From positions 1 to 21,480 of the forward strand of contig CALFDL010000193.1 of the NCBI GenBank assembly GCA_937950415.1: 21,480 bases of DNA, written 5' to 3'. The notes beneath the pieces are model-generated. The model did not search any database, was not told the DNA's origin, and saw only the letters and a list, made by a program, of their open reading frames with translations. The position numbers and the translations under genes are program-made. This document shows positions 8,820 through 16,228 of the stretch, piece by piece. Source of the stretch: an uncultured Collinsella sp. (GTDB lineage Bacteria > Actinomycetota > Coriobacteriia > Coriobacteriales > Coriobacteriaceae). Position 1 is the first letter of the stretch; every line of letters starts with the position of its first letter.

Positions 8820-9380
8820 CTACACAAGCTCGTCAGACTGCTCTTGGAGCAGCGAGGCATAACTCCAGATCGCCGAGATAAACAGACAGACAACTGCGCC
8901 GATAAACGACCCCGCATCAAAGGTAGCGCCTTGGCAAATCTCAATAACGAAGGAATGAGGCACGACGTAAAGCTCCAGCCCACCAATGGTAAGATTGACC
9001 GATCCGTAGGCACCAATAAGCGAAACCGCGGCGTTAACAGCAAAGGCAAGCGCAAGAACACGGATAAGCCGCACATGCGTCTTGGTAAAGGGCGAGACGC
9101 CCCGAGAGATATTACGGCTGATCCCGCACAAAACGACAAGCGAAATACCCACGACGAGTGCCAGGCACAGTCCGCTTGGGATAACGATGCACCCGCCATC
9201 GAGAAGCGTCACGACGCCGAAAGAATCGACAGAGGCAACGTTTTCAACCGCATACCAGATCACGTAAACAACCAACGCGGCAAAAGCGACGAGCATCCCT
9301 GCAAAAACGGCTGCCATGCAAAAGCCAAGCTTCCTGATATTTTCGCCCGCTTTGGCCATACGCTGAACGCTGTTAGACAT
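8820..9380 (-). CDS. DUF2975 family membrane protein
   Basis: A 186-aa protein with four predicted membrane helices (about 18-44, 64-88, 105-127 and 157-178). The cytoplasmic loop between helices 2 and 3 holds SRNISRGVSPFTKTHVRLIR, a stretch characteristic of DUF2975 (YoaS-like). The biochemical role of the family is unknown. It is regularly found next to a small XRE regulator, as here, suggesting the membrane protein senses or modulates something for the regulator. The frame is open further upstream to 9542. The ATG at 9380, preceded by GAGGGTGAG, is the best start and falls just after the palindrome at 9401-9434. Confidence 0.82.
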   Translation of the reverse strand: MSNSVQRMAKAGENIRKLGFCMAAVFAGMLVAFAALVVYVIWYAVENVASVDSFGVVTLLDGGCIVIPSGLCLALVVGISLVVLCGISRNISRGVSPFTKTHVRLIRVLALAFAVNAAVSLIGAYGSVNLTIGGLELYVVPHSFVIEICQGATFDAGSFIGAVVCLFISAIWSYASLLQEQSDELV

Positions 9381-9400
9381 ACACTCACCCTCATCGACTC

Positions 9401-9434
9401 TATCGTTATTCGAACAGTTTATCGAACAACGATA
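9401..9434. promoter_or_regulatory. 34-bp palindrome upstream of the DUF2975/XRE operon
   Basis: TATCGTT (9401-9407) and AACGATA (9428-9434) are perfect outer arms. Inside them TTCGA (9409-9413) and TCGAA (9422-9426) pair again. Twelve of the first 13 symmetric positions are complementary. It lies 21 bp before the DUF2975 start codon and has the size and symmetry expected of an operator for a dimeric HTH protein. Confidence 0.6.
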
Positions 9435-9492
9435 TTGATTGCATGCGGAAAGCCCCGCCAGTGCGCATAGGCCATTTACTAACCCGGAGGGG

Positions 9493-9587
9493 TGAGCGTG
9501 GATTTTTGGACACATATCGAACGAGAGTGGATAATCTCCCACTTTGAGGCCGCCACCGGGCCTAAAACGGGAGATTATCCACGCTCA
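9493..9587. repeat. Nested inverted repeat downstream of the Hpt gene
   Basis: A perfect 14-bp arm GTGGATAATCTCCC (9527-9540) pairs with 9569-9582 around a 28-nt loop that contains a further AGGCC/GGCCT stem. The outer sequence TGAGCGTGGAT (9493-9503) is also complementary to 9577-9587. Two alternative folds are therefore possible. No T-tract follows, so it is not a simple terminator, although it may act as an end for the signalling operon. Confidence 0.7.
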
Positions 9588-9610
9588 TAGTCATCAAGGC
9601 TCACAGCCTC

Positions 9611-9967
9611 TTACTCGGCCGCCTCGCGCAGAGCCGACATCGTAGCCGCATATTGCTGCTGCAACGCATGCATCCCCTCGCGGGCGCCGTCAACGGCATC
9701 GGCGCCGCGCAGCGCTTCGGTTACCACGACCGCCGGCTCGTACAGATTATCGAATCCCAGGTTCTGGCTCACGCCCTTGAGCGTGTGCGCTGCCATAAAC
9801 GCACCTTCGGCGTCTCCTGCCGCCATGGCGGCCTCCAGCTTGTCCATGCTCTCGTCATCCAAAAACTTGAGGGCAAAGCGGGCAAGCATTTCCCCGCCCA
9901 TCAGCCGAGCGCACGCGTCGTCATAATTAGCGCCGATCTTCTCATACGCCTCACGCATGGAAATCAT
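9611..9967 (-). CDS. Hpt (histidine phosphotransfer) domain protein
   Basis: A 118-aa single-domain phosphotransfer protein. The phosphorylated His61 sits in AAHTLKGVSQNLGF, the classic Hpt motif. The protein would shuttle phosphoryl groups between response-regulator receiver domains in the cytoplasm. It starts 23 bp after the HD-GYP gene, with AAGGAG ahead of the ATG at 9967, so it belongs to the same operon. The REC domain encoded at 10684-11871 is the likely partner. No histidine kinase is in the window. Confidence 0.88.
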   Translation of the reverse strand: MISMREAYEKIGANYDDACARLMGGEMLARFALKFLDDESMDKLEAAMAAGDAEGAFMAAHTLKGVSQNLGFDNLYEPAVVVTEALRGADAVDGAREGMHALQQQYAATMSALREAAE

Positions 9968-9990
9968 GGATTAAAACTCCTTAGGTCAAA

Positions 9991-10683
9991 CTAAATCGTG
10001 GGAAACGCGACAACGTCGGCGGGGCGTGCCAACGTCTCGGCAATACGGTCTTGCACCTCGAGCAGGCAGTCGAGCAACAGCGGGTTAAAGGTGCCGCACT
10101 TACCGTCCAGGATCATCTGGATTGCCTCCTTGTGCGGGATAGCGTCTTTGTATACGCGCACGCTCGTCAGCGCATCGTACACGTCGGCCACCGAAACCAC
10201 CTGCGCGGCGATGGGGATATCGTCGCCCTTAAGGCCATCGGGATAACCCTTGCCGTCCCAGCGCTCGTGGTGCCAACGCGCAATCTGGTACGCATATTCC
10301 ATAAGCGCATTACCGGCGTGATGGCTACCCAGCTCAAGCAGCATGTCGGCGCCGATCGTGGTATGCGTCTTCATAATCTCGAACTCATCGGGCGTAAGGC
10401 GTCCGGGCTTGTTGAGAATCGCATCGTCAATCGACATCTTGCCGATATCGTGCAGCGCCGAAGCCAGGGCGATCGTAGAGCGTTCCTCATTGTCGAGGGA
10501 GACCGTGCCGCTACGCTGGACCAGACAGCCAAGCAGCAGCTCGGTCAGCTTCTCGATGTTCGTAACGTGCCTGCCGCTCTCGCCGTTGCGAAGCTCCATG
10601 ACGCCGGCCATGATGTCGATGAGCATGCGACTGTTCTTGACGCGCTCGTTGTACTGCTGGGACAGCAGGCTCGTCAGGCGGCG
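9991..10683 (-). pseudogene. HD-GYP phosphodiesterase part of an interrupted regulator
   Basis: This is a 230-codon HD-GYP domain, the type of enzyme that hydrolyses c-di-GMP. It has HDIGK (HD at 78-79, counted from the codon after the stop) and HHERWDGKGYPDG (138-150, GYP at 146-148), with further conserved residues in VADVYDALTS. It lies in the same frame as the upstream GGDEF-REC ORF. Only one TAG (10684-10686) separates them, and the codons directly after it read as the usual linker (RRLTSLLSQQYNERVKNS). The first internal ATG, at 10626, has no ribosome binding site. The part is probably not made unless the TAG is read through. The domain itself looks intact. Confidence 0.85.
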
Positions 10684-11871
10684 CTATTTGGCGTACAGGC
10701 GGATGGTGTTGCTTACGCGGCGGCGCACGATACGGGAGTCAAACGGGCGGTTGATATAGTCCGAGGCGCCCAGCTCGTACGCGCGCAGAACCATATCATC
10801 GGAATCTTCGCTCGAAATCATGATGAAAGGCAGATTGTCGATACCCGATCGGCGCGACAGATCGGCCAGCACCTCAAAGCCGCTTATGCCCGGCATGACA
10901 ATGTCCAGCATCACGAGCGACAACTCATCGCCATAGCGGTCGACCATGTCGAGCGCTATACGACCGTTATCGGCCTCGAGGATGCAATACTCGTCCTTGA
11001 GCATCTCGTTGAGAATGGCTCGGTTCATCTCGGAGTCATCGACAATAAGCACCAAAGGCTTTTCGCTTTGGAAGGCCTCGATGGAATCGGCATCGGTCAC
11101 GACCGTACCGGCTTTTGCCTTAGCGCGGCTCAGTAACTGAGCAGCGCGGCCAACGCCCTCATCGACCGTCTCGCCATGAATGCGAACGCCACCAACACAT
11201 GCCGTCAAGCTCACGTACTCATGGCCCGGAACAATCGTGGCATGAACGGCATCGGACACCTGATGCAGGCGACGGGTGAAGTCATCGGAGGGAATATTGG
11301 GCATGACGACCACAAACTTGTCGCAGCCATAGCGTACAAGCTCGTCAGTCGAACGAATTCCGCTGCGTATGGCTGTCGCCACAGCACCGAGCGCAAGGTC
11401 GCCGGCATGACGGCCACACGTATCGTTGAAGGCCCTAAAATCATCAACGTCGATCATCGCAACGCCGGCATTCATGCGGGCGCTGCGAAGCTTTTCCTCG
11501 TAATATCGGCGATTGCGCACGCTCGTCAGCACGTCGGTGTAGACAAGGTCCTCTTCTGCAGCCTCCTGCTCATCGACCGGACGCACCATCAGCAGGACGT
11601 GAGGCTCGCCCTCGACCTTCAGAGGGCGTAGACGGGCGCGGTACTCAGTGCCATCATTGAGCAGTTGCTCCGACACCTCATCGGAGTCTGCCAAAGCCTC
11701 AAGACTCGACTGACGCAGACAAGGGCAGCGATCGCCGGCGAGCAAGCAGTTAGGCTCGCTCTTAATCTGATCGGCCGACAGCAAACGCACCACGGGGTAG
11801 GTCTTCGCGACACGGGCGACCTCAGCGGCAGCCTCCTCGTCGGTTAGATTGACCTCGTGATTATTGAGCAT
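10684..11871 (-). CDS. Degenerate GGDEF domain-response regulator receiver protein (N-terminal part of an interrupted regulator)
   Basis: A 395-aa protein. An N-terminal, PAS-like region (about 1-105) holds Cys42, Cys49 and Cys51. A GGDEF-like domain (about 108-260) follows, in which the active-site motif is GCDKF (182-186) instead of GGDEF, so cyclase activity is unlikely. The c-di-GMP inhibitory-site motif RxxD (R173-D176) is kept at the normal distance. A receiver domain (about 271-390) has the acidic pair D278/D279 and phosphoacceptor D323, while the usual Lys before the final Pro is Arg375. The frame stops at TAG and continues directly into an HD-GYP domain. The ATG at 11871 has AAAGGG upstream. 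Confidence 0.87.
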   Translation of the reverse strand: MLNNHEVNLTDEEAAAEVARVAKTYPVVRLLSADQIKSEPNCLLAGDRCPCLRQSSLEALADSDEVSEQLLNDGTEYRARLRPLKVEGEPHVLLMVRPVDEQEAAEEDLVYTDVLTSVRNRRYYEEKLRSARMNAGVAMIDVDDFRAFNDTCGRHAGDLALGAVATAIRSGIRSTDELVRYGCDKFVVVMPNIPSDDFTRRLHQVSDAVHATIVPGHEYVSLTACVGGVRIHGETVDEGVGRAAQLLSRAKAKAGTVVTDADSIEAFQSEKPLVLIVDDSEMNRAILNEMLKDEYCILEADNGRIALDMVDRYGDELSLVMLDIVMPGISGFEVLADLSRRSGIDNLPFIMISSEDSDDMVLRAYELGASDYINRPFDSRIVRRRVSNTIRLYAK

Positions 11872-12082
11872 ATGGGGCCCTTTCGATAGTTTCGCATGGT
11901 AGCGGTGGGTTCCAAATGCTACAAGGGTAACACCTTGTCGATGCAGGTAAGTACGTGAATGCTGTTACAGTTTTATGAGTTGGCAGGCGGCGCGATTGAA
12001 GTCGCAGACGTGAGGTTTTGAGCACATTTGTTAACACGGCCGAAACGTTTGCGGGTGAAGCCTGCTTTGGCCATTGCGGGTG

Positions 12083-12880
12083 TTAGAGCCCCAGGATGCC
12101 ACGGACAGCCCGGGCAGCCGCTGCCGGGCGATCGCGCAGACCGTTATGCGCGCCCGGGATCGTCACAAGGGGGCAATCGAGATATTCGGCAGCCGCTCGC
12201 GTGCCAGCCTCGCGGGGTGTATCGACCGAAAGCTCGCCCAAAAACACAGCCGACACCGCCTTTGATTCGCGGGCGCGCTCCCAGTCGGGAGCATATGTCA
12301 TATTTGTTCCGTATTCATTGGCCATAAAGCAACGACCATTGCGCAGGGCATGCTTGGCTTCCGCTTCGGTCGTCCCAGGAGCCTCGGGATCCAAGTCGCC
12401 GAGGGCTCCCAAGAAAAGCCGGAGCGCCCTTGAAACCTTTCCAGCCGCAATCATATCGAGCAAAATCGGAGCTGCGCCCATGCCGACGCCTTCGGCCGAC
12501 ACAGCCGGCTCATGCAGAATCGCACGGGCGACGAGATGGGGTTCGGTGCGAAGAAGCTCCAGCGCCACCAACGTACCGGCGCTGTGCGCAAGCACATTTG
12601 TCGGAGCGCCAACGTGTTCGATCACGGCTTGCAGATCGGCGGCCTGAGCGGCAAGATCATAGCTGCCGTCTGCCGCATCGCTGCTGCCACCACAGCCGCG
12701 GCGGTCGTAGGCAATTACGCGGTAGTTGCGACTGAGCTCACAAGCGATGCCGTCGAAAAATGTGCCGTCGACACAAGCGCCGTGCACGCACACCAAGGCA
12801 GGAGTATCAGGCGACACATCCGGGCCGGCATATTCGCGACAGGCAATCGTAGTGCCCGCATTCTCGACCGTAAAATCCAT
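12083..12880 (-). CDS. Alpha/beta hydrolase
   Basis: A 265-aa alpha/beta-hydrolase-fold enzyme. The N-terminal strand and oxyanion motif VCVHGACVDG (30-39) is followed by AYDRRGCGGSS (57-67). The nucleophile elbow is AHSAG, with Ser100 and Ala in place of the first Gly. The catalytic His is probably H245 in GAHNGLRDRP near the C-terminus. The helical cap lies between about 125 and 200. The substrate is unknown: esterases, lactonases and haloperoxidase-like enzymes share this pattern. No signal peptide is seen, so it is cytoplasmic. It stands alone, with non-coding gaps of about 210 bp on both sides. A GGGGGCA stretch precedes the ATG. Confidence 0.87.
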   Translation of the reverse strand: MDFTVENAGTTIACREYAGPDVSPDTPALVCVHGACVDGTFFDGIACELSRNYRVIAYDRRGCGGSSDAADGSYDLAAQAADLQAVIEHVGAPTNVLAHSAGTLVALELLRTEPHLVARAILHEPAVSAEGVGMGAAPILLDMIAAGKVSRALRLFLGALGDLDPEAPGTTEAEAKHALRNGRCFMANEYGTNMTYAPDWERARESKAVSAVFLGELSVDTPREAGTRAAAEYLDCPLVTIPGAHNGLRDRPAAAARAVRGILGL

Positions 12881-13065
12881 GTTGTGCCCCCATCATCAAC
12901 GCCCATCCAGTTGCGCGTCAGTACGGCTGGATAGACCCGCATTGCTTTACGCCTTGTTAACAGATTAACTTTACCCGACCCGAGGCTTTTCATGGCACGG
13001 CATCATGAGCGACGTGAAAAAACGAAACTTGTAAAGCAAGAGCCCACACCTTGCTTTGGAGCCGA

Positions 13066-13074
13066 TGCTATGCT
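13066..13074 (+). promoter_or_regulatory. Candidate extended -10 of the radical SAM gene
   Basis: TGCTATGCT (TG-N-TATGCT) lies about 25 bp ahead of the start codon region. No clear -35 is present, which is acceptable for an extended -10 promoter. Just upstream is an 8-bp hairpin (13033-13040 with 13050-13057). Confidence 0.35.
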
Positions 13075-13105
13075 TAGGCACAATTGTCTTGAGGAGCATA
13101 TGCCT

Positions 13106-13882
13106 ATGTCTACGTTTTTGAATGCCAGCCCCATCTTTGGGCCCGTTCGCAGCCGTCGCCTTGGCCTCTCGCTCGGCGTCAACATGATGCCGCCCAGCGG
13201 CAAAATCTGCACGTTCGACTGCATCTACTGCGAGAACGGCCTCAACGCCGAGCGCCCCTGCCATGAGCCGTACAACACTGCTGCCGTGGTGCTCGACGCG
13301 CTCGAGGCAAAGCTGCGCGAGATGGCAGCCGAGGGCGAGCTCCCCGATGTGATCACCTTCGCAGGCAACGGCGAGCCCACCGCCGCACCGGAGTTTCCAC
13401 AGGCCATCGCCGGCGCCGTCGCGCTGCGCGACGAGCTTGCCCCAAGCTCCAAGATCGCCGTGCTCTCCAACGGCACGCGCGCCGACCGCCCCGAGGTGCA
13501 CGACGCGCTCATGATGGTCGACGACAACATTCTTAAGCTCGATACCGTCGACCCGGCGTTTATCCAGCTGCTCGACCAGCCTGTTGGCCCCTACAACGTC
13601 GAGCACCAGATCGAGACGTTCGCAAGCTTTGACGGTCACGTTATTATCCAGACGATCTTTTTGACCGGCGAGTATCAGGGCAAGCCCATCGACAACACCG
13701 GCGAGGAGTACGTTGCCCCCTGGCTCGCGGCGCTTGGGCGCATTCGCCCGCAAGAAGCGACCATCTACACGGTGGCGCGCGAGACACCGGTCGCCGGCCT
13801 TGCCAAAGCAGCGCCCGAGGTGCTCGACGCCATTGCCGCGCGCGTGCGCGCCCTCGGCATCCCCTGCCAGGTGAGCTACTAG
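13106..13882 (+). CDS. Radical SAM protein (COG0731-like)
   Basis: This protein carries the radical SAM iron-sulfur motif CTFDCIYC (C35, C39 and C42, counted from the ATG at 13106). FAGNGEPT stands at the place of the GGE motif that binds SAM. The opening IFGPVRSRRLGLSLGVN is characteristic of a family of Fe-S oxidoreductases related to the wyosine-type radical SAM group (COG0731). The reaction of the bacterial members is not established. The frame is open to 12992, but GAGGAG at 13091-13096 favours the ATG at 13106 (spacing 9) over 13100 (spacing 3). The protein is 258 aa, cytoplasmic and monocistronic. A 20-bp inverted repeat follows. Confidence 0.87.
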   Translation: MSTFLNASPIFGPVRSRRLGLSLGVNMMPPSGKICTFDCIYCENGLNAERPCHEPYNTAAVVLDALEAKLREMAAEGELPDVITFAGNGEPTAAPEFPQAIAGAVALRDELAPSSKIAVLSNGTRADRPEVHDALMMVDDNILKLDTVDPAFIQLLDQPVGPYNVEHQIETFASFDGHVIIQTIFLTGEYQGKPIDNTGEEYVAPWLAALGRIRPQEATIYTVARETPVAGLAKAAPEVLDAIAARVRALGIPCQVSY

Positions 13883-13923
13883 CAAAACCACGCAGCAGCT
13901 AGCACCCGCCATCCCGCCCCATC

Positions 13924-13990
13924 AGTTGCGGTGATATAGTTCCTATTTGTGCTGTTAAACCGCTTAAATCGGAACTATATCACCGCAACT
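13924..13990. repeat. Perfect 20-bp inverted repeat (possible terminator)
   Basis: Arms AGTTGCGGTGATATAGTTCC (13924-13943) and its exact complement (13971-13990) enclose a 27-nt loop. On the plus strand the hairpin is followed by TTTTA. It lies 41 bp after the radical SAM stop codon and 52 bp before the methionine aminopeptidase gene. It could terminate the former, but a perfect 20-bp stem is longer than terminators need, so it may be a mobile or dispersed palindromic element. Confidence 0.8.
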
Positions 13991-14042
13991 TTTATGAACG
14001 CGTGGGTGGGCTATACTAGCTGCGAATGAAAGGAAGTTAGCC

Positions 14043-14930
14043 ATGTATGACAAAGGACCCGTGCCCGGCCGCAACGACGCTTGCTGGTGCGGCAGCGGCA
14101 AGAAATACAAGAAATGCCATAGCGCCTTTGATGAACGCCTCGAGCGCTTGTGGGAAGAGGGCTGGGAGGTTCTGCCCCGCGCGCTCTACAAGACGCCCGC
14201 CGATATCGAGGGCATTAAGCGCTCGGCCGCCATCAACGTGGGCGTGCTCGATTATGTGGGCGAGCATATCGCCGCAGGCATGACCACCAACCAGATCGAC
14301 CAGATGATCTACGACTACACCGTCGAGCACGGTGGCACGCCGGCCGACCTCAACTACGAGGGCTACCCCAAGAGCGTGTGCACCTCGATCAATGATGTGG
14401 TCTGCCACGGTATCCCCTGCGATACGGACGTGCTGCACGAGGGCGACATCATCAACGTGGACTGCTCCACGATCCTAGACGGCTACTTTAGCGACTCGAG
14501 CCGCATGTTCTGCATCGGCGAGGTCTCGGCCGAGCGCCAGCGCCTGGTCGACGTCACCCGCGCCAGCGTGGAGGCGGGTCTGGCAGCCGTCAAGCCATGG
14601 CTACCGCTCTCCGTTATGGCCGAGGCTGTGCAAAAGACCGTCGAGGACGCCGGCTTTAGCGTGGTGCGTGAGTACGGCGGACACGGCATCGGTAAGGAGT
14701 TCCACGAGGACCCGTTTGTGGGCTTTACCACCGAGGCGCCCGATGTAGACACCATCATGGCTCCGGGCATGGTCTTTACCATCGAGCCCATGGTCAATGC
14801 CGGAGCGCCCGATATCAAGATTAGCAAGGGTGACGGCTGGTGCGTGCGCACCAAGGACGGCAGCGATTCGGCCCAGTGCGAGGTGCAGCTCGTGGTGACC
14901 GAGGACGGCTACGAGCTGCTGAGCTGGTAG
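14043..14930 (+). CDS. map: Methionine aminopeptidase type I with N-terminal SEC-C zinc motif
   Basis: A 295-aa metalloprotease that removes the initiator Met from new proteins. Residues 9-26 form a SEC-C zinc knuckle (C14, C16, C25, H26 in CxC-x8-CH), thought to help ribosome or partner binding. The catalytic domain begins near residue 52. The metal ligands are present: D140 in IINVD, D151 in FSDSS, H214 in GGHGIGKEFH, E248 in FTIEP and E280 in QCEVQ. His122 in VCHGIP is the substrate-binding His. The ATG at 14043 follows GAAAGGAAG. The gene is monocistronic, with its own strong terminator at 14940-14985. Confidence 0.95.
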   Translation: MYDKGPVPGRNDACWCGSGKKYKKCHSAFDERLERLWEEGWEVLPRALYKTPADIEGIKRSAAINVGVLDYVGEHIAAGMTTNQIDQMIYDYTVEHGGTPADLNYEGYPKSVCTSINDVVCHGIPCDTDVLHEGDIINVDCSTILDGYFSDSSRMFCIGEVSAERQRLVDVTRASVEAGLAAVKPWLPLSVMAEAVQKTVEDAGFSVVREYGGHGIGKEFHEDPFVGFTTEAPDVDTIMAPGMVFTIEPMVNAGAPDIKISKGDGWCVRTKDGSDSAQCEVQLVVTEDGYELLSW

Positions 14931-14939
14931 CCGTGGATG

Positions 14940-14987
14940 CGCCGGATGCTGACGGGCACGCTCGTCTTGCATCCGGCGTTTTTGTTT
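14940..14987 (+). terminator. Intrinsic terminator of map
   Basis: A perfect 10-bp stem CGCCGGATGC (14940-14949) with 14969-14978 is extended inside by GACG/CGTC. It is followed by TTTTTGTTT. It lies 9 bp past the map stop codon. Confidence 0.88.
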
Positions 14988-14993
14988 GAACGT

Positions 14994-15041
14994 TTTGCCT
15001 GATATAACCTGCCAAAATAAACCTGTCCCTTTTTGGTAGGT
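14994..15041 (+). repeat. Palindromic interspersed element, copy 2
   Basis: A 48-bp copy of the element at 1392-1440. Its arms ACCTGCCAAAA (15007-15017) and TTTTGGTAGGT (15031-15041) pair at all 11 positions if one G-U is allowed. It ends 5 bp before the Shine-Dalgarno sequence of the downstream dehydrogenase. The element also supplies GATATAAC, a possible -10, so it may form part of that gene's leader or promoter. Confidence 0.8.
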
Positions 15042-15060
15042 TGAGCGGAGAGGACTGCTT

Positions 15061-15996
15061 GTGAACATCCTGGTTTTGTTGCCCGTCAACAATCGCCATC
15101 GCGCAATTCTTGAGTCGAGCGCTCCGGGCGAGGACTTTATCTACACGAGCGCCGACGCCGTCACGCGCGAGCAGGTCGCCGGTGCGGACGTGATCTTGGG
15201 CAACATCGACCCTGACATGCTCACGGCATGCGAGCATCTCCAGCTGTTGCAATTGCAGACCGCCGGCTATGACGACTACCTTGCCGCCGGCACCGTGCCA
15301 GCCGACGCCAAACTGTCTTGCTCGGTGGGCGCCTACGGCCAGGCCGTGAGCGAGCACATGTTTGCCATGGTCCTTTCCATGATGAAGCGCCTGCCCGGCT
15401 ATCACGACTTGCAGCGCGAGCATCGCTGGGAGGATTTGGGGCCGGTTACCTCGCTCAAAAATGCCAACGTGCTGGTGCTGGGCGCGGGCGATATCGGCGG
15501 CCACTTTGCCACGCTCTGCCGCGGCATGGGCGCGCACGTCCGCGGCATCAAGCGCCATCCGCTCGTCTACCCCATTGTGTTTGAGGACATGGACGGCATG
15601 GATGCCCTGCCCGAGCGCCTGGCCGAGGCAGACGTCGTCGCATCCTTTATGCCCAGCACACCCGAGACCCGCGGCCTGGCGAACGCCGAGTTCTTCGCCG
15701 CGATGAAGCCGGGCGCCTTCTTTGCCAACGGCGGCCGCGGCGATCTTGTGGTTGCCGACGACCTAGTTGCCGCCCTGGAATCAGGACATCTCGCCGGCGC
15801 CGCGGTCGACGTCACCGACCCCGAGCCGCTGCCCGAGACAAGCCCGTTGTGGGATGCGCCCAACATGCTCATCACGCCGCACATCTCCGGCTGGTTCCAC
15901 TTGGCCGCCACGCTCAACAACGTGGTCGACATCGCCGCGGAGAATCTGCGTCACCTGCAGGCCGGCGAGACCCTGCGCTGCTGGATCGAACATTAG
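15061..15996 (+). CDS. D-2-hydroxyacid dehydrogenase (NAD-binding)
   Basis: A 311-aa enzyme of the D-isomer-specific 2-hydroxyacid dehydrogenase family, which interconverts 2-keto acids and D-2-hydroxy acids with NAD(P)H in the cytoplasm. The dinucleotide-binding loop is GAGDIG (141-146). The catalytic residues are Arg226 in NGGRGD, Glu255 in DPEPLP and His274 in ITPHISGW. The start is GTG at 15061, preceded by GGAGAGG with a 7-nt gap. The N-terminal catalytic part is divergent, so the natural substrate (hydroxypyruvate, glyoxylate or another) cannot be told. It is a single gene between map and a structured non-coding region. Confidence 0.9.
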   Translation: MNILVLLPVNNRHRAILESSAPGEDFIYTSADAVTREQVAGADVILGNIDPDMLTACEHLQLLQLQTAGYDDYLAAGTVPADAKLSCSVGAYGQAVSEHMFAMVLSMMKRLPGYHDLQREHRWEDLGPVTSLKNANVLVLGAGDIGGHFATLCRGMGAHVRGIKRHPLVYPIVFEDMDGMDALPERLAEADVVASFMPSTPETRGLANAEFFAAMKPGAFFANGGRGDLVVADDLVAALESGHLAGAAVDVTDPEPLPETSPLWDAPNMLITPHISGWFHLAATLNNVVDIAAENLRHLQAGETLRCWIEH

Positions 15997-15999
15997 GGT

Positions 16000-16023
16000 T
16001 CCGCCGTTCTAACGAACGGCGGA
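16000..16023 (+). terminator. Hairpin after the hydroxyacid dehydrogenase gene
   Basis: A perfect 9-bp stem TCCGCCGTT/AACGGCGGA (16000-16008 with 16015-16023), with a 6-nt loop, begins 4 bp after the stop codon. It lacks a T-tract, so termination here is only a guess. Confidence 0.4.
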
Positions 16024-16037
16024 CCACTCGACGCCGC

Positions 16038-16202
16038 GAGCCCGTCTGGACGGCAATCTGCCTTTCAATCGTCGGGCATGGCCAGAAGGCCAATGCCCTC
16101 CTCTTTCAAGGCACCTTGCTCGACCAGACGGGCTCTCGCTGACTTTTGTTCAACCTGCGGGGTCTAACCAGTGCTGGCTCAGCCCGGGAACTCTCGCTGA
16201 CT
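16038..16202. other. Structured non-coding region between dehydrogenase and toxin genes
   Basis: No credible gene is seen here. GAGCCCGTCTGG (16038-16049) pairs perfectly with 16124-16135. Within that loop GGGCATGGCC (16074-16083) pairs with 16088-16098, apart from one bulged A. The 12-mer CTCTCGCTGACT occurs at 16133-16144 and again at 16191-16202. The fold suggests a structured RNA or a decayed element. Neither transcription nor family is known. Confidence 0.45.
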
Positions 16203-16228
16203 ATTAATTCGGCCAGTGAGGTTTAGAG

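Noticed and set aside
13033..13057. Hairpin AAAGCAAG/CTTGCTTT before the radical SAM gene, considered as a terminator
   Set aside because: No upstream plus-strand gene needs it and no T-tract follows; kept only as a note in the promoter entry.
12971..13912. Minus-strand ORF of about 310 codons opposite the radical SAM gene
   Set aside because: The radical SAM motif and Shine-Dalgarno sequence are on the plus strand; the opposite frame shows no domain and is a bias artefact. The same holds for 18804-19778 opposite the Ntn hydrolase and 19991-20929 opposite pfkA.
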